A DNA stretch of 53,484 nucleotides from Candidatus Eiseniibacteriota bacterium (GCA_020052115.1 JAGVPR010000320.1:1-53484); one strand, 5' to 3'. Shown: positions 26,165 through 35,163, counted from the first letter of the stretch. Translations and numbers: made by a program. Notes: generated by a model from the sequence alone, not told the origin.

Positions 26165-26457
26165 TCCGCGTCGTGCTTCCGCAGCATCTGCGAACGCTGG
26201 CGAAAGACGATGGCGAGGTCCGTCTCGACGTCGAGGGCCGGGCCACGCTCGGCTCGGTCCTCGATGCGCTCGAGACCCGCTATCCGATGCTGCGCGGGAC
26301 GATCCGCGACCACATCACCCAGGCGCGCCGGCCGTTCCTGAGATTCTTCGCCTGCGAGGAGGATCTGTCCCACGAACGTCTTGATGCGCCGCTCCCCGAG
26401 GCGGTCGTCTCAGGAGCGGAGCCGCTCTACATCGTGGGCGCGATCGCGGGTGGATAG
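26161..26457 (+). CDS. MoaD/ThiS-family ubiquitin-like protein
   Basis: A 98-residue beta-grasp protein. 'LAKDDGEVRLDVEGRATLGSVLDALETRYPMLRG' matches the MoaD/ThiS core. It ends 'VGAIAGG', an exposed C-terminal Gly-Gly as needed for adenylation and thiocarboxylate or isopeptide chemistry. No MoaE, MoeB or ThiF-like E1 is encoded nearby. It is translationally coupled to the BNR protein gene, so the two products probably act together, possibly as carrier or modifier with target. That role is inference. Confidence 0.87.
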   Translation: MIRVVLPQHLRTLAKDDGEVRLDVEGRATLGSVLDALETRYPMLRGTIRDHITQARRPFLRFFACEEDLSHERLDAPLPEAVVSGAEPLYIVGAIAGG

Positions 26458-26504
26458 CCCGGCCGTACCGGCCGGAATGACTTGAACGAGAAAGGAGATC
26501 CGCC

Positions 26505-27740
26505 ATGTCCGTTTCTCACGACGCTTACATGCGTGCACCTAGGAGGATACCCGTCTCACTCCTTCGACTCTCACGCCGCCTCGGCGTGACAATCGCTCTA
26601 GGATGGGTGGCAGGAGCCGTCGCTCCGGCCGAGCCTGCCTTCGCCGTCGTTCCTCCGTACGCCGAGGAATGGAGCGTTCCCGCAAGCCCCCAGGACGTCG
26701 AAGTAGACCCCTTCGGCCGTGTCTGGGTGTCCTGCTCCGACGACTCGATTCGCGTCTACACGGCATCCGGCGGGCAACTTCTCTTCGCCTTCGGAGGTAC
26801 CGGATCCGGCGACGGCGAGTTCTCAACGCCCTACGGCATCGCGTTCGACACGAGCGGAGACGCCTACATCTGCGACTACGCGGGCGCCCGTGTCGAGAAG
26901 TTCACGAGCGCCGGCACGTTCCTCTTCGCCTGGGCCATTCCGAGCGACAGAGCCGACCACGTCGCGATAGACGTCGCCGGCGACGTGTACGTGACGGGGT
27001 ACACCGACCTCTCCGTGCACAAGTACACACCGGCAGGCGCTCCGATCACCGACTGGCCGAGCGACGCCGGGAGCAGAACATCGGGGATCGTCGAAGCGGC
27101 CGGCGACATTCACGTGGTTCAGTGGGATGCTCCCAACGTGCAGCAGTTCACGACCGGTGGCACGTTCCTCGGCTCGTTCGAGGCGGCGACGATCGGAGGC
27201 AACGACATCGAGGTGGACGCGAGCGACCAGCTTTGGATCGCCGATTACGCCAACCACAGAGTCCGCATCTTCACGACGAGCGGGGTCCTCGTGGACGACT
27301 TGGGCTCCTTCGGCTCGGGGCCCGGCGAGTTCAACTTCGCGATCGCCGTCGCGGTGGGACTGGACGGCTCGATCTACGTAGGCGACGAGCTCAACAGCCG
27401 GATCCAACGCTTCGGTGATCCGGTCGTCGCCGTATCGCCCGAATCTGCGGATCCCCTCGCCGGCGCACCGGCGATCCGCTCGATCGCGCCCAACCCGTGC
27501 CGGACGGACGCCCTGGTCACGTATACCGTCCCGCAGGCAGGAGACGTGCGTCTCTTCATCACGGATGCGCGCGGGCGGCTCGTCGCAATGCTCGAAGACG
27601 GAAGGGCGTCGGCCGGCACGCACCAGATCGGCTGGGCGGCGCGAGACATCCACGGCAGAAGGCTCGCGGCCGGCGTGTATTCGGTCCACCTCGCGCATGC
27701 CGGGAGGGAAGAGTCGAGACGGCTGACCATCGTAAAGTGA
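26505..27740 (+). CDS. Secreted NHL-repeat protein with C-terminal sorting domain
   Basis: A 411-residue exported protein. A signal peptide (basic residues 10-25, then a hydrophobic run to 'EPAFAV') is followed by about six NHL/YVTN-type propeller repeats ('VEVDPFGRVWVSCSDDSIRVY', 'GSGDGEFSTPYGIAFDTSGD', 'ANHRVRIFTTSG'). The last ~85 residues are a FlgD-Ig/type A sorting domain ('SIAPNPCRTDALVTYTVPQAG', 'AAGVYSVHLAHAG'). This is the same terminal domain as in the 1180-residue BNR protein. A cell-surface interaction role is likely; no enzymatic motif is seen. GAAAGGAG precedes the ATG. Confidence 0.85.
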   Translation: MSVSHDAYMRAPRRIPVSLLRLSRRLGVTIALGWVAGAVAPAEPAFAVVPPYAEEWSVPASPQDVEVDPFGRVWVSCSDDSIRVYTASGGQLLFAFGGTGSGDGEFSTPYGIAFDTSGDAYICDYAGARVEKFTSAGTFLFAWAIPSDRADHVAIDVAGDVYVTGYTDLSVHKYTPAGAPITDWPSDAGSRTSGIVEAAGDIHVVQWDAPNVQQFTTGGTFLGSFEAATIGGNDIEVDASDQLWIADYANHRVRIFTTSGVLVDDLGSFGSGPGEFNFAIAVAVGLDGSIYVGDELNSRIQRFGDPVVAVSPESADPLAGAPAIRSIAPNPCRTDALVTYTVPQAGDVRLFITDARGRLVAMLEDGRASAGTHQIGWAARDIHGRRLAAGVYSVHLAHAGREESRRLTIVK

Positions 27741-27904
27741 AGCGGGGCCGGAGTGACCTGAGGCCGGCCCAGCGGGATGCCGTACCGCGGAGCGTCGGCG
27801 TTCCCGATGCCGGGGGCGACCTTCGAGCGCCTCGGGGACCGCCCCGCTCGAAACGCGGCGCAACATTCTGGCCAGCCGCCCGGCGTGCCGCTATCCTTGC
27901 GTCC
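27741..27904. other. Intergenic region before ArsC-like gene
   Basis: A 7-bp inverted repeat GGGCCGG/CCGGCCC lies just after the NHL-protein stop (about 27744-27769), without a T-run. TATCCT at 27892-27897 is followed by seven bases and the ATG at 27905, which has no ribosome site; a leaderless start is possible, but the -35 is poor. Confidence 0.3.
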
Positions 27905-28252
27905 ATGGACGTTCAGATCTTTGGAACCAAGAAGAGTCCCGACACTCGCAAAGCTCTTCGCTTCTTTTCCGAGCGCGGCTGGACCATTCACTTCGTTGAT
28001 CTAACGGAACGCCCCCTCTCGAGCGGCGAGCTTCGCCGCTTCATCGAGAGATTCGGGGTCGAGAGTCTGATAGATCGCGCGGCGCGTCGTTTCAAGGATC
28101 TCGGGCTCGCTGTGGCCCCGCAGGATGATGAGCGTTGGACCGCGCGGCTGCTGGCTGAACCTCTGATCTTGCGACAGCCGCTGGTCAGGGCGCAGAACAG
28201 CGTCACGATCGGGCCGGCCGAGAGTGAGTGGAAGGACTGGGTGAACCGATGA
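27905..28252 (+). CDS. ArsC/Spx-like thioredoxin-fold protein lacking the catalytic cysteine
   Basis: A 115-residue protein of the arsenate reductase ArsC/Spx/YffB family ('MDVQIFGTKKSPDTRKALRFF', 'VDLTERPLSSGELRRFI', 'LILRQPLVR'). The position normally held by the catalytic Cys is Ser11 ('GTKKSPDTR'), and no cysteine is present anywhere. It therefore cannot be a classical glutathione-dependent arsenate reductase. Its stop overlaps the ABC transporter start (ATGA), which implies a shared function or co-regulation, perhaps as a regulatory or structural partner. Confidence 0.85.
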   Translation: MDVQIFGTKKSPDTRKALRFFSERGWTIHFVDLTERPLSSGELRRFIERFGVESLIDRAARRFKDLGLAVAPQDDERWTARLLAEPLILRQPLVRAQNSVTIGPAESEWKDWVNR

Positions 28253-30207
28253 GCCCCGGAATGGGACCGGCTCACTTTCCTCGCGCCGAGCGAACCCGTG
28301 GCTCGGGCCGGCGTGCCGTGTCCAACGCCACCGCGGACGATCGCCCGCGCTCGGAGCGGATCTGCGCGCTCCTGCCGGACATCTGGGCTCTGGTCCGTCC
28401 GCGGCGGTGGATCCTCCTTCTCGGTCTTCTCCTGATGGTCGTCAACCGGGTGAGCGGGCTTGCGCTCCCCGCCTCGACCAAGTTCCTGGTTGACGACATC
28501 ATCGGGAAGCGGCAGGTGGATCTCTTGCTCCCCCTCGTTCTCGCGGTTCTGGCCGCCACACTGGTGCAAGGGGCCACCTCCTTCGCCCTCACCCAGCTCC
28601 TCTCGAAGGCGGCGCAGCGGCTGATCGCAGAGCTCAGGGTCAGGGTCCAGCAGCACGTCGGCCGGCTGCCGGTCGCCTTCTTCGACGCCAACAAGACGGG
28701 CAATCTGGTCTCGCGGATCATGAGTGATGTCGAAGGGATCCGGAACCTGATTGGCACCGGGTTGATCGAGTTGATCGGCGGGATCATGACCGCGGCGATC
28801 GCCTTCGTGGTGCTCCTCAAGATCAGCCCGCTCATGACGGTAGTCGCCTTCGGAACACTTCTGATCTTCACGGTCGGGCTCAACAGAGCGTTCACCACGA
28901 TTCGTCCGATCTTCCGCGAGCGCGGGAAGATCAACGCCGAGGTCACCGGGCGGTTGACCGAGTCGCTCGGAGCGGTGCGGACGGTCAAGGGCTACCACGC
29001 CGAAGCCCGCGAGGCGGGCGTCTTCGCTCGCGGCGTGCAACGCCTGCTCGACAACGTTGTCAAGTCGCTGACAGCGATCTCACTTCTTGGACTTTCCTCG
29101 ACGCTGCTCCTCGGGATCGTCGGAGCGTCCATCATGTTCGTCGGCGCGCACCAAGTGCTCTCCGGGACCATGACCATGGGGGGATTCTTCACTTACACCG
29201 CGTTCCTCGCCTTCCTGGTGGCGCCCGTCTTCCAGATCGTCGCCATCGGCACGCAGCTCACCGAGGCCCTGGCCGGACTCGAGCGCACGCGCGAGCTCCT
29301 GCGCGAGCGGCCGGAGGACGAGGACCCGGCGCGCACGCGCGAGATCGGCCCGATCGAAGGGCGTGTCGCGTTCGAGAACGTGAGCTTCGCCTACGAAGGC
29401 GGCGCGGAGGTGCTCCACGACGTGAGCTTCGTCGCGCGGCCGGGGACGGTGACGGCTCTCGTCGGATCCTCCGGGTCGGGGAAGTCAACCATGATCGGCC
29501 TCCTGGCCGCCTTCCATGTCCCGCAGAGAGGGGTCGTGCGGATTGATGGGACGGACCTTGCAACCGTGCGCCTCGATCGGTTCCGGCCCCAGATCGGCGT
29601 GGTGCTCCAGGAGACGTTTCTCTTCGACGGTTCGATCCACGAGAATGTCGCCTTCTCCCGCCCCGAGGCGAGCGAGGATGAGATCCTCCACGCCTGCCGC
29701 ACCGCGCGTGTGGACGAGTTCGCCGAGCGCTTCCCCGAGAAGTTCGACACCGTCGTGGGCGAACGCGGGGTCAAGCTCTCGGGCGGCCAGCGGCAGCGGG
29801 TCTCGATCGCGCGCGCGATCCTCGCCGATCCTCGCATCCTGATTCTGGATGAGGCGACATCACACCTCGACTCGGAATCCGAGGCGCTGATCCAGGAGGG
29901 ACTCGCGCAGCTGATGAAGGGGCGCACGACCTTCGTCATCGCGCACCGGCTCTCGACCATCCTCCGCGCCGATCAGATTCTGGTGGTCGAGGAAGGCAGG
30001 ATCGTCGAACGCGGCACACATGCGGAGCTGTACGGGCTGGGCGGTCGCTACCACGACCTCTACACGCGCCAGAGCGGCCTGGAATCGAACCTCTTCCTGG
30101 CGCCCGGCGAGGGGGATGTCGTGGAGGAGGCAAAGCCGGAGCCCGCGGGGAAGCCCGCCAGAGAGCCGGAGAACCCACTCGGGCTTCTGCGGCAGCCTCG
30201 AGGGTAG
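28249..30207 (+). CDS. ABC exporter (TMD-NBD half-transporter, MsbA/LmrA type)
   Basis: A 652-residue half-transporter. Six transmembrane helices lie in residues ~40-330 (type I exporter fold), and the ATPase covers ~360-600. Motifs: Walker A 'GSSGSGKST', Q-loop 'VLQETFLFDG', signature 'LSGGQRQR', Walker B 'ILILDEATSHLD', H-loop 'IAHRLST'. It should work as a homodimer at the inner membrane exporting a lipid or hydrophobic compound; substrate unknown. The ATG at 28249 lies inside the stop of the ArsC-like gene. A hairpin with TTTT follows at 30268-30297. Confidence 0.93.
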   Translation: MSPGMGPAHFPRAERTRGSGRRAVSNATADDRPRSERICALLPDIWALVRPRRWILLLGLLLMVVNRVSGLALPASTKFLVDDIIGKRQVDLLLPLVLAVLAATLVQGATSFALTQLLSKAAQRLIAELRVRVQQHVGRLPVAFFDANKTGNLVSRIMSDVEGIRNLIGTGLIELIGGIMTAAIAFVVLLKISPLMTVVAFGTLLIFTVGLNRAFTTIRPIFRERGKINAEVTGRLTESLGAVRTVKGYHAEAREAGVFARGVQRLLDNVVKSLTAISLLGLSSTLLLGIVGASIMFVGAHQVLSGTMTMGGFFTYTAFLAFLVAPVFQIVAIGTQLTEALAGLERTRELLRERPEDEDPARTREIGPIEGRVAFENVSFAYEGGAEVLHDVSFVARPGTVTALVGSSGSGKSTMIGLLAAFHVPQRGVVRIDGTDLATVRLDRFRPQIGVVLQETFLFDGSIHENVAFSRPEASEDEILHACRTARVDEFAERFPEKFDTVVGERGVKLSGGQRQRVSIARAILADPRILILDEATSHLDSESEALIQEGLAQLMKGRTTFVIAHRLSTILRADQILVVEEGRIVERGTHAELYGLGGRYHDLYTRQSGLESNLFLAPGEGDVVEEAKPEPAGKPAREPENPLGLLRQPRG

Positions 30208-30267
30208 CCTTCGATACTCCCCATCCGGCTCAGGCGGCTCGATACGAACGAACCAGCGTCGGGCGGG

Positions 30268-30297
30268 CCCCGTCACGCCACGGCGCTCCGGGGTTTT
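30268..30297 (+). terminator. Rho-independent terminator after ABC exporter
   Basis: CCCCG (30268-30272) pairs with CGGGG (30289-30293), with an inner CGC/GCG stem, and is followed by TTTT at 30294-30297. It lies 60 bases after the stop of the exporter gene and separates it from the convergent efflux operon. Confidence 0.6.
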
Positions 30298-30326
30298 CGG
30301 ATCATTGATCATGCGCGCGACACATC

Positions 30327-33300
30327 CTACGACCTCTCTGCGCCCACGGGCCCTTCCTCCGCTCCCCGTTGCATCCTCCCTCGGATGCTGTAGAGCACTG
30401 GAAGGACGAGAAGCGTCAGGATCGTCGATGAGACCAATCCGCCGATGACGACTGTGGCAAGGGGCTTCTGCACCTCGGCGCCTATTCCGGTGTTCAGGGC
30501 CATGGGGACGAACCCCAGGCTCGCCACGAGAGCCGTCATCAGCACCGGCCGAAGCCGCCTCTCCGCGGCTTGCTCGATCGCCTCCCCCATGGACTTGTTC
30601 CGGGCCAGCGAGTCGCGGATGGTAGACACCAGCACGAGTCCGTTCAAGACAGCCACACCGAAGAGCGCGACGAAACCAACAGCCGCCGAAATGCTGAATG
30701 GCATTCCCCTCAACCAAAGGGCCAGAACGCCTCCCACCGCAGCGAACGGAACCCCCGTGAAAACGGTGGCGGCGTCCATCACGTTTCGGAACGACAGGTA
30801 GAGGAGCGCCAGGATCAAGGCGAGCGCCAGCGGCACGACGATCATGAGTCGTGCGCGAGCACGCTCCAGGTGCTCGAACTGTCCGCCGAAGCGAACGTAG
30901 TAACCCGGAGGAAGAGGGACCTGGTCGTCCAGCGCTTTCCTCAGCTCAGAGACAAAGCTCCCGACGTCGCGCCCTCGCACATTCGCCTGAATGACCGCCC
31001 GCCGCTTGCCCCACTCCCGGTTGATTGTGGACGGCCCCTCTGTCATGCGGATTGTGGTCAGCCGTTCCAGCGGGACGCGGTCACCGTTTGTCGCCGTGAC
31101 CAGAATCCGGCCCACAGCGCCGGCGTCAATCCGGTATCGGCTGTCGAGGGTTATGGCGATGGGAAAACGCCGTTCGCCCTCCTGCAGGACTCCAACGTCA
31201 CGAGTCCCGAGCGCGGCGATTGCATCAAGCACCTCGCCGGCCGGAATCCCGTGCCGCGCGATGGCGTCGCGATCAACCTCGATCTCCAGCACGGGTTGCC
31301 CGGTGAGCTGCTCCACGAACACGTCCGCCGCACCGGGGGTCCGCTTCATCACCGCCTCGATTTCGCGAGCCCTGGCCTTGAGCACCTCGAAATCATCCCC
31401 GAACAGCTTTACGCCGACGTCCGCGCGAACGCCGGCGATCATCTCGTTCACGCGCATCTCGATCGGTTGGGTGAAGACCATCCGCATACCGGGAAGGCCG
31501 GAGAGCTTCTCCTGCATCGCGCTCACGAGATCGTCCTGGGTCTTTGCCCGTCTCCAGCGGCTCCTGTCTTTCAGCGTGATGAAGATGTCCGAGAGTTCCA
31601 GGCCCATCGGATCGGTGGCCACTTCCGCCGTCCCCGTGCGGGTCCAGACGCGCTCGATTTCGTCCGGAAACGCCTTCTCCAGCGTCCGTTCGATCTGAAG
31701 CCCGTATCGCACGGACTCGTCAATGGAAACGCCGGCAAGTCGGATCGTGTTGATCACGAGCGCGCCTTCCCTGAGCCGAGGAACGAACTCGGATCCTAGG
31801 CGTGTCGCAAGGTATCCGGCTCCGACCACCAGCAAAGCGGCTGCCATGACGATCAGTTTGGGCCGTGACATGGCCCTTCGAAGGGCCGGTTGGTAGAGGC
31901 GCTTGGCGCTCGCGACAACGAAGTTCTCCTTCTCCGACATGCGTCGCGGGAGGAGCACGGCGCTCAAGGCAGGCATGAGGGTGAGCGACAGGATGAGAGA
32001 CCCGAACAGGGCGAAGATGACCGTCAGGGCCATCGGATGGAACAGCTTTCCCTCCACGCCCTCGAGAGCCAGGATCGGCAGATAGACGATCATGATGATC
32101 AGTTCGCCGAACATCGTCGGCCGTCGGACCTCGATGGCGGCTTCCCTGACGATCTCTGCTTGAGACCGGGTCGTTCGATCTTCGGAGAGACGCCGGGCCG
32201 AGTTCTCGACCATGATGACCGAGCTGTCCACGATCAGTCCGAAGTCGATCGCGCCGAGGCTCATCAGGGTGCCGGCGATTCCGGCACGGACCATGAGGTC
32301 AAATGCGAACAGCATGGAAAGCGGGATCGCGGAAGCCACGATGAGTCCTGCCCGCAGATTCCCCATGAAGATGAAGAGCACGGCAATGACAAGCACCGCT
32401 CCCTCAAAGAGATTCGTCTTTACCGTGTGCAGCACATGGTCAACCAGCTCCGTGCGGTTGTACACGGTGGCGACGTCAACTCCCTGAGGGAGGCTTCTCT
32501 TGATCTCTTCGAGGCGGAGCTGGAGCCCACGGGCGACGTCATGGCTGTTCTCGCCCATCAGCATGAAGCCCAGACCCAGGACCACCTCCCCCGTTCCGTC
32601 GGCGGTCACGGCCCCGCGCCGAATCTCCCGCCCGTCCACCACCGTCGCGACGTCGCGGACGCGGGTCGGGACGCCGTCCCGAGAAGAGACAATGATGTCC
32701 TCCACGTCGGAGAGCGAGGTGACGATGCCGATCCCCTGGATCAGGGCAGACTGGCCGGCCTGATCGAGCGACCCGCCGCCGACGTTGGCGTTGTTCTGTT
32801 CGAGCGCCGCGGCGAGATCAGAGAGTGTCAACCCATGCTTGGCGAGGTTCACGGGATCAACGACGACGTGGATCTGTCGTTCGTCTCCTCCCCATGTGTT
32901 GACTTCCGCTACTCCCGGAACGGACCGGAGTTGAGGTTTGATGATCCAGTCTTGCACCGTTCGGAGTTCGCTCAGGCTCTTTCCCTTCCCTGTCACGAGG
33001 TAGTGGAAAACCTCACCCAATCCTGTGGCGACGGGTCCGAGCTGAGGGCGGTCGATCCCCTGGGGCAGTTCCACTGATTGGAGACGCTCCATGACCACCT
33101 GTCGCCCAAGATAGATGCCGGTCCCCTCCTCGAAGATGACCGTCACCTGAGATAGGCCGAACTTCGACAGAGAGCGAACCTCGTGGAGCTTCGGAAGGCC
33201 CGAGATCGCCTGCTCGATGGGAAAGGTGATCTGCCGCTCGATCTCGAGCGGAGAGAGGGCCGGAGCCACGGTGTTGATCTGCACCTGAATCGGCGTGGTA

Positions 33301-33422
33301 TCGGGGAAGGCATCAATGGGAAGGTGGAATAGCGCCGCACTTCCGACCGCGGCCAAGATGATCCCCCCGGCGATGACGGCGTACCGCCGGCGGATCGACC
33401 AGCTTATGATCCAGTTCAGCAT
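30327..33422 (-). CDS. Heavy-metal RND efflux permease, CzcA/CusA family (set 1)
   Basis: A 1031-residue inner-membrane RND pump of the HME family, of normal length. It starts 'MLNWIISWSIRRRYAVI' and contains 'AFPDTTPIQVQINT', typical of CzcA. The TM4 proton relay 'SLGAIDFGLIVDSSVIMVEN' has both Asp residues and Glu, like the CzcA D402/D408/E415 set, which suggests divalent cations (Zn, Co, Cd or Ni) rather than Cu/Ag. The late TM region 'FGVAVLNGLVLVSTI' is also typical. It is the last gene of a set with adaptor, small lipoprotein and outer-membrane factor upstream. Confidence 0.93.
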   Translation of the reverse strand: MLNWIISWSIRRRYAVIAGGIILAAVGSAALFHLPIDAFPDTTPIQVQINTVAPALSPLEIERQITFPIEQAISGLPKLHEVRSLSKFGLSQVTVIFEEGTGIYLGRQVVMERLQSVELPQGIDRPQLGPVATGLGEVFHYLVTGKGKSLSELRTVQDWIIKPQLRSVPGVAEVNTWGGDERQIHVVVDPVNLAKHGLTLSDLAAALEQNNANVGGGSLDQAGQSALIQGIGIVTSLSDVEDIIVSSRDGVPTRVRDVATVVDGREIRRGAVTADGTGEVVLGLGFMLMGENSHDVARGLQLRLEEIKRSLPQGVDVATVYNRTELVDHVLHTVKTNLFEGAVLVIAVLFIFMGNLRAGLIVASAIPLSMLFAFDLMVRAGIAGTLMSLGAIDFGLIVDSSVIMVENSARRLSEDRTTRSQAEIVREAAIEVRRPTMFGELIIMIVYLPILALEGVEGKLFHPMALTVIFALFGSLILSLTLMPALSAVLLPRRMSEKENFVVASAKRLYQPALRRAMSRPKLIVMAAALLVVGAGYLATRLGSEFVPRLREGALVINTIRLAGVSIDESVRYGLQIERTLEKAFPDEIERVWTRTGTAEVATDPMGLELSDIFITLKDRSRWRRAKTQDDLVSAMQEKLSGLPGMRMVFTQPIEMRVNEMIAGVRADVGVKLFGDDFEVLKARAREIEAVMKRTPGAADVFVEQLTGQPVLEIEVDRDAIARHGIPAGEVLDAIAALGTRDVGVLQEGERRFPIAITLDSRYRIDAGAVGRILVTATNGDRVPLERLTTIRMTEGPSTINREWGKRRAVIQANVRGRDVGSFVSELRKALDDQVPLPPGYYVRFGGQFEHLERARARLMIVVPLALALILALLYLSFRNVMDAATVFTGVPFAAVGGVLALWLRGMPFSISAAVGFVALFGVAVLNGLVLVSTIRDSLARNKSMGEAIEQAAERRLRPVLMTALVASLGFVPMALNTGIGAEVQKPLATVVIGGLVSSTILTLLVLPVLYSIRGRMQRGAEEGPVGAERS

Positions 33423-33434
33423 TGGATGGCTCCG

Positions 33435-34817
33435 CTACTTGGCTTCGACGGCATCGCAGCACCCTGCCCCGATGCTTTCCTTGAGCGTCTCGGTCTTCAG
33501 GAGAAAGCTCCCATCGGTGACGATGAATTCTCCCGGTTGAAGACCTTCCGTGACGGCGACAAGCTCTCCATCCGAAGGGCTGGTCCGCACGCGTCTCGTT
33601 TCGAACTCATCGTCGGAAACGGGCACGAAAACGAGCTGGACTCCCTTGGCCTCCTGGATCGCCGCGCGCGGCACAAGCACGGCGGATGTACCGGCGGTCG
33701 CGAAGATATGGGCGCGGGCGAACATGTTGGCCCGAAGCACGCCGCCTCGATTCGGGAGGGCTGCACGAGCCCGGATCGTCCTTGTTTGGGGGTCAACGAT
33801 CGGCGCGACGTATCGAATGCTCCCCTCAAACTCCTGATCGCCGAGGACGTCCACCTTGAGAACGACCCGCTGCCCAGGCGAGACTCGACCGGCCTGCGAT
33901 TCGGGGATGTCAATGTCGGCCCACAAAGACGAGATATCAATGATCTCGAAGACGGCCTCCCCCTCGCCGACCAGCGTGCCGACCGTGAAGTTGCGTTTCG
34001 TGACGACTCCGCCGATAGGGGCTCGAAGCTCATAGGCTCCTGACTCCCCATCGTCCGCGCCCACCATTTCGAGCGCGGCGAGGGCGGCGCTGACCTCGGC
34101 GCGTGCTTCCTGGAGCGCTTGTTCCGCGGCCTGGACTTCCTTCAGGGCCGATATCCCTCGGTCGTACAGATTCCTTTCACGCGAGTGGCTCGCCTCGGCG
34201 ACCCCGGCACGGGCTCTTGCCGCCCTGAGCCGGGCGCGCGATTCGGCCACGGAAGCGCTTTCGACGATCGCCAAAGGCGCGTCTTTCGCTACCACCGAGC
34301 CGAGATCGACAGTGAAGGCTCGGATCACGCACGGTGTTCGAGCGTTGACCAGAGCGCTCTTGGCATTGTCCGCAACGATCGTCGCCGTTGCGATGATGGT
34401 GCCGGCCTCTCCCCCAGGGATGGCCTGTTCGGTCCGGATGCCTGCTTCCGCCACCACGTCGCTGGATTGAAGCTTGACGCGCATCCCGTTGGGTGGCGCC
34501 TCGTCCGTGGCGACATCCAAAGAAGGCCTCCCGCCTCTCTCGGGATGGCAGAACGGACAGAAGGACTCGGGGAACTCATGCTCCGCGCACCAGTCGCCCT
34601 TGGCCTTGAAGATCGGAACGAGCTTCGGATTGCACCTGGTGCAGACCGCTTCCAGCAGGCCGTGCTCGGCGCACATGCCTTCCGTGTTCGAGGCCGCTGC
34701 GGGCAGGGCCTTGGCGACGGCACCTCCGGGCTCGGCCTGTGAAGTGCCGCCGGTCCGCTGACAGGAAATACCCAAGATGGCCAGCGCCAGGGCCGGGACG
34801 AGCATGATTGCGCGCAT
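33435..34817 (-). CDS. RND periplasmic adaptor with N-terminal Cys/His repeats (set 1)
   Basis: A 460-residue lipoprotein (lipobox 'LGISC', C19) and CzcB/CusB-type membrane fusion protein. Before the standard adaptor body it has a tandem motif C-x2-H-x6-C-x2-C: C49-H52-C59-C62 and C77-H80-C87-C90. The motif is shared with the small lipoprotein encoded immediately upstream. The body contains barrel-sandwich, helical-hairpin ('AGVAEASHSRERNLYDRG') and beta-barrel parts ('APIGGVVTKRNFTVGTLVGEGE', 'VFEIIDISSLWADIDIPES'). It ends 'GAGCCDAVEAK'. It should link the pump to the outer-membrane channel and pick up metal through the repeats. Separated by one base from the upstream gene. Confidence 0.92.
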   Translation of the reverse strand: MRAIMLVPALALAILGISCQRTGGTSQAEPGGAVAKALPAAASNTEGMCAEHGLLEAVCTRCNPKLVPIFKAKGDWCAEHEFPESFCPFCHPERGGRPSLDVATDEAPPNGMRVKLQSSDVVAEAGIRTEQAIPGGEAGTIIATATIVADNAKSALVNARTPCVIRAFTVDLGSVVAKDAPLAIVESASVAESRARLRAARARAGVAEASHSRERNLYDRGISALKEVQAAEQALQEARAEVSAALAALEMVGADDGESGAYELRAPIGGVVTKRNFTVGTLVGEGEAVFEIIDISSLWADIDIPESQAGRVSPGQRVVLKVDVLGDQEFEGSIRYVAPIVDPQTRTIRARAALPNRGGVLRANMFARAHIFATAGTSAVLVPRAAIQEAKGVQLVFVPVSDDEFETRRVRTSPSDGELVAVTEGLQPGEFIVTDGSFLLKTETLKESIGAGCCDAVEAK

Positions 34818-34818
34818 C

Positions 34819-35145
34819 TTACTTTCCCTCCGGCTTCGGCGGCCGGACGATCTTCAAGTCCGGGTTGCAGTCCAGGCACTGGGACTCAGGTAGCCCGTGT
34901 TCTTCGCACCAGTCTTTCGTGGCCTTGAACGCCGGAATGAGCGCGGGGTCACAGCGCGTGCACGCGCTCTCCGGGACATGGTGCTCTTCGCACCAATCCT
35001 CATAGGACCCCGGCACGACGTTGGACGAGGCATGGATTGCGGAACCCGCGGGCGTGCCCTCCGATTGGCCGGTCTGCTTCGTCCCTTCACCACACCCCGC
35101 GATGACGATGCTCAGAGCCAAAGGAGCAAGAAGAAATCTGCTCAT
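34819..35145 (-). CDS. Small periplasmic lipoprotein with tandem C-x2-H-x6-C-x2-C motif
   Basis: A 108-residue lipoprotein (lipobox 'VIAGC', C18). After a ~30-residue Ser/Thr/Gly linker it holds two near-identical units, C52-H55-C62-C65 and C80-H83-C90-C93 ('WCEEHHVPESACTRCDP', 'WCEEHGLPESQCLDCNP'), joined by 'ALIPAFKATKD'. Each unit can supply four metal ligands. The same repeat and linker occur at the N-terminus of the adaptor encoded next. I infer a metal-binding chaperone or sensor feeding the efflux complex. GGAGGATC precedes the ATG. Not assigned to a named family. Confidence 0.85.
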   Translation of the reverse strand: MSRFLLAPLALSIVIAGCGEGTKQTGQSEGTPAGSAIHASSNVVPGSYEDWCEEHHVPESACTRCDPALIPAFKATKDWCEEHGLPESQCLDCNPDLKIVRPPKPEGK

Positions 35146-35163
35146 GAGTAGATCCTCCGATTC

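Noticed and set aside
26459..26475. CCGGCC-GTACC-GGCCGG hairpin after the MoaD-like gene
   Set aside because: A six-base GC stem without a T-run, in very GC-rich DNA; too weak to call a terminator.
30570..33077. Long plus-strand frames opposite the set 1 pump
   Set aside because: Low-complexity translations; the minus strand encodes a full-length RND pump with all landmarks.
33435..34900. Cys/His repeats as a YHS or HMA metal domain
   Set aside because: The C-x2-H-x6-C-x2-C spacing does not match the HMA motif (M-x-C-x2-C) or the YHS motif.
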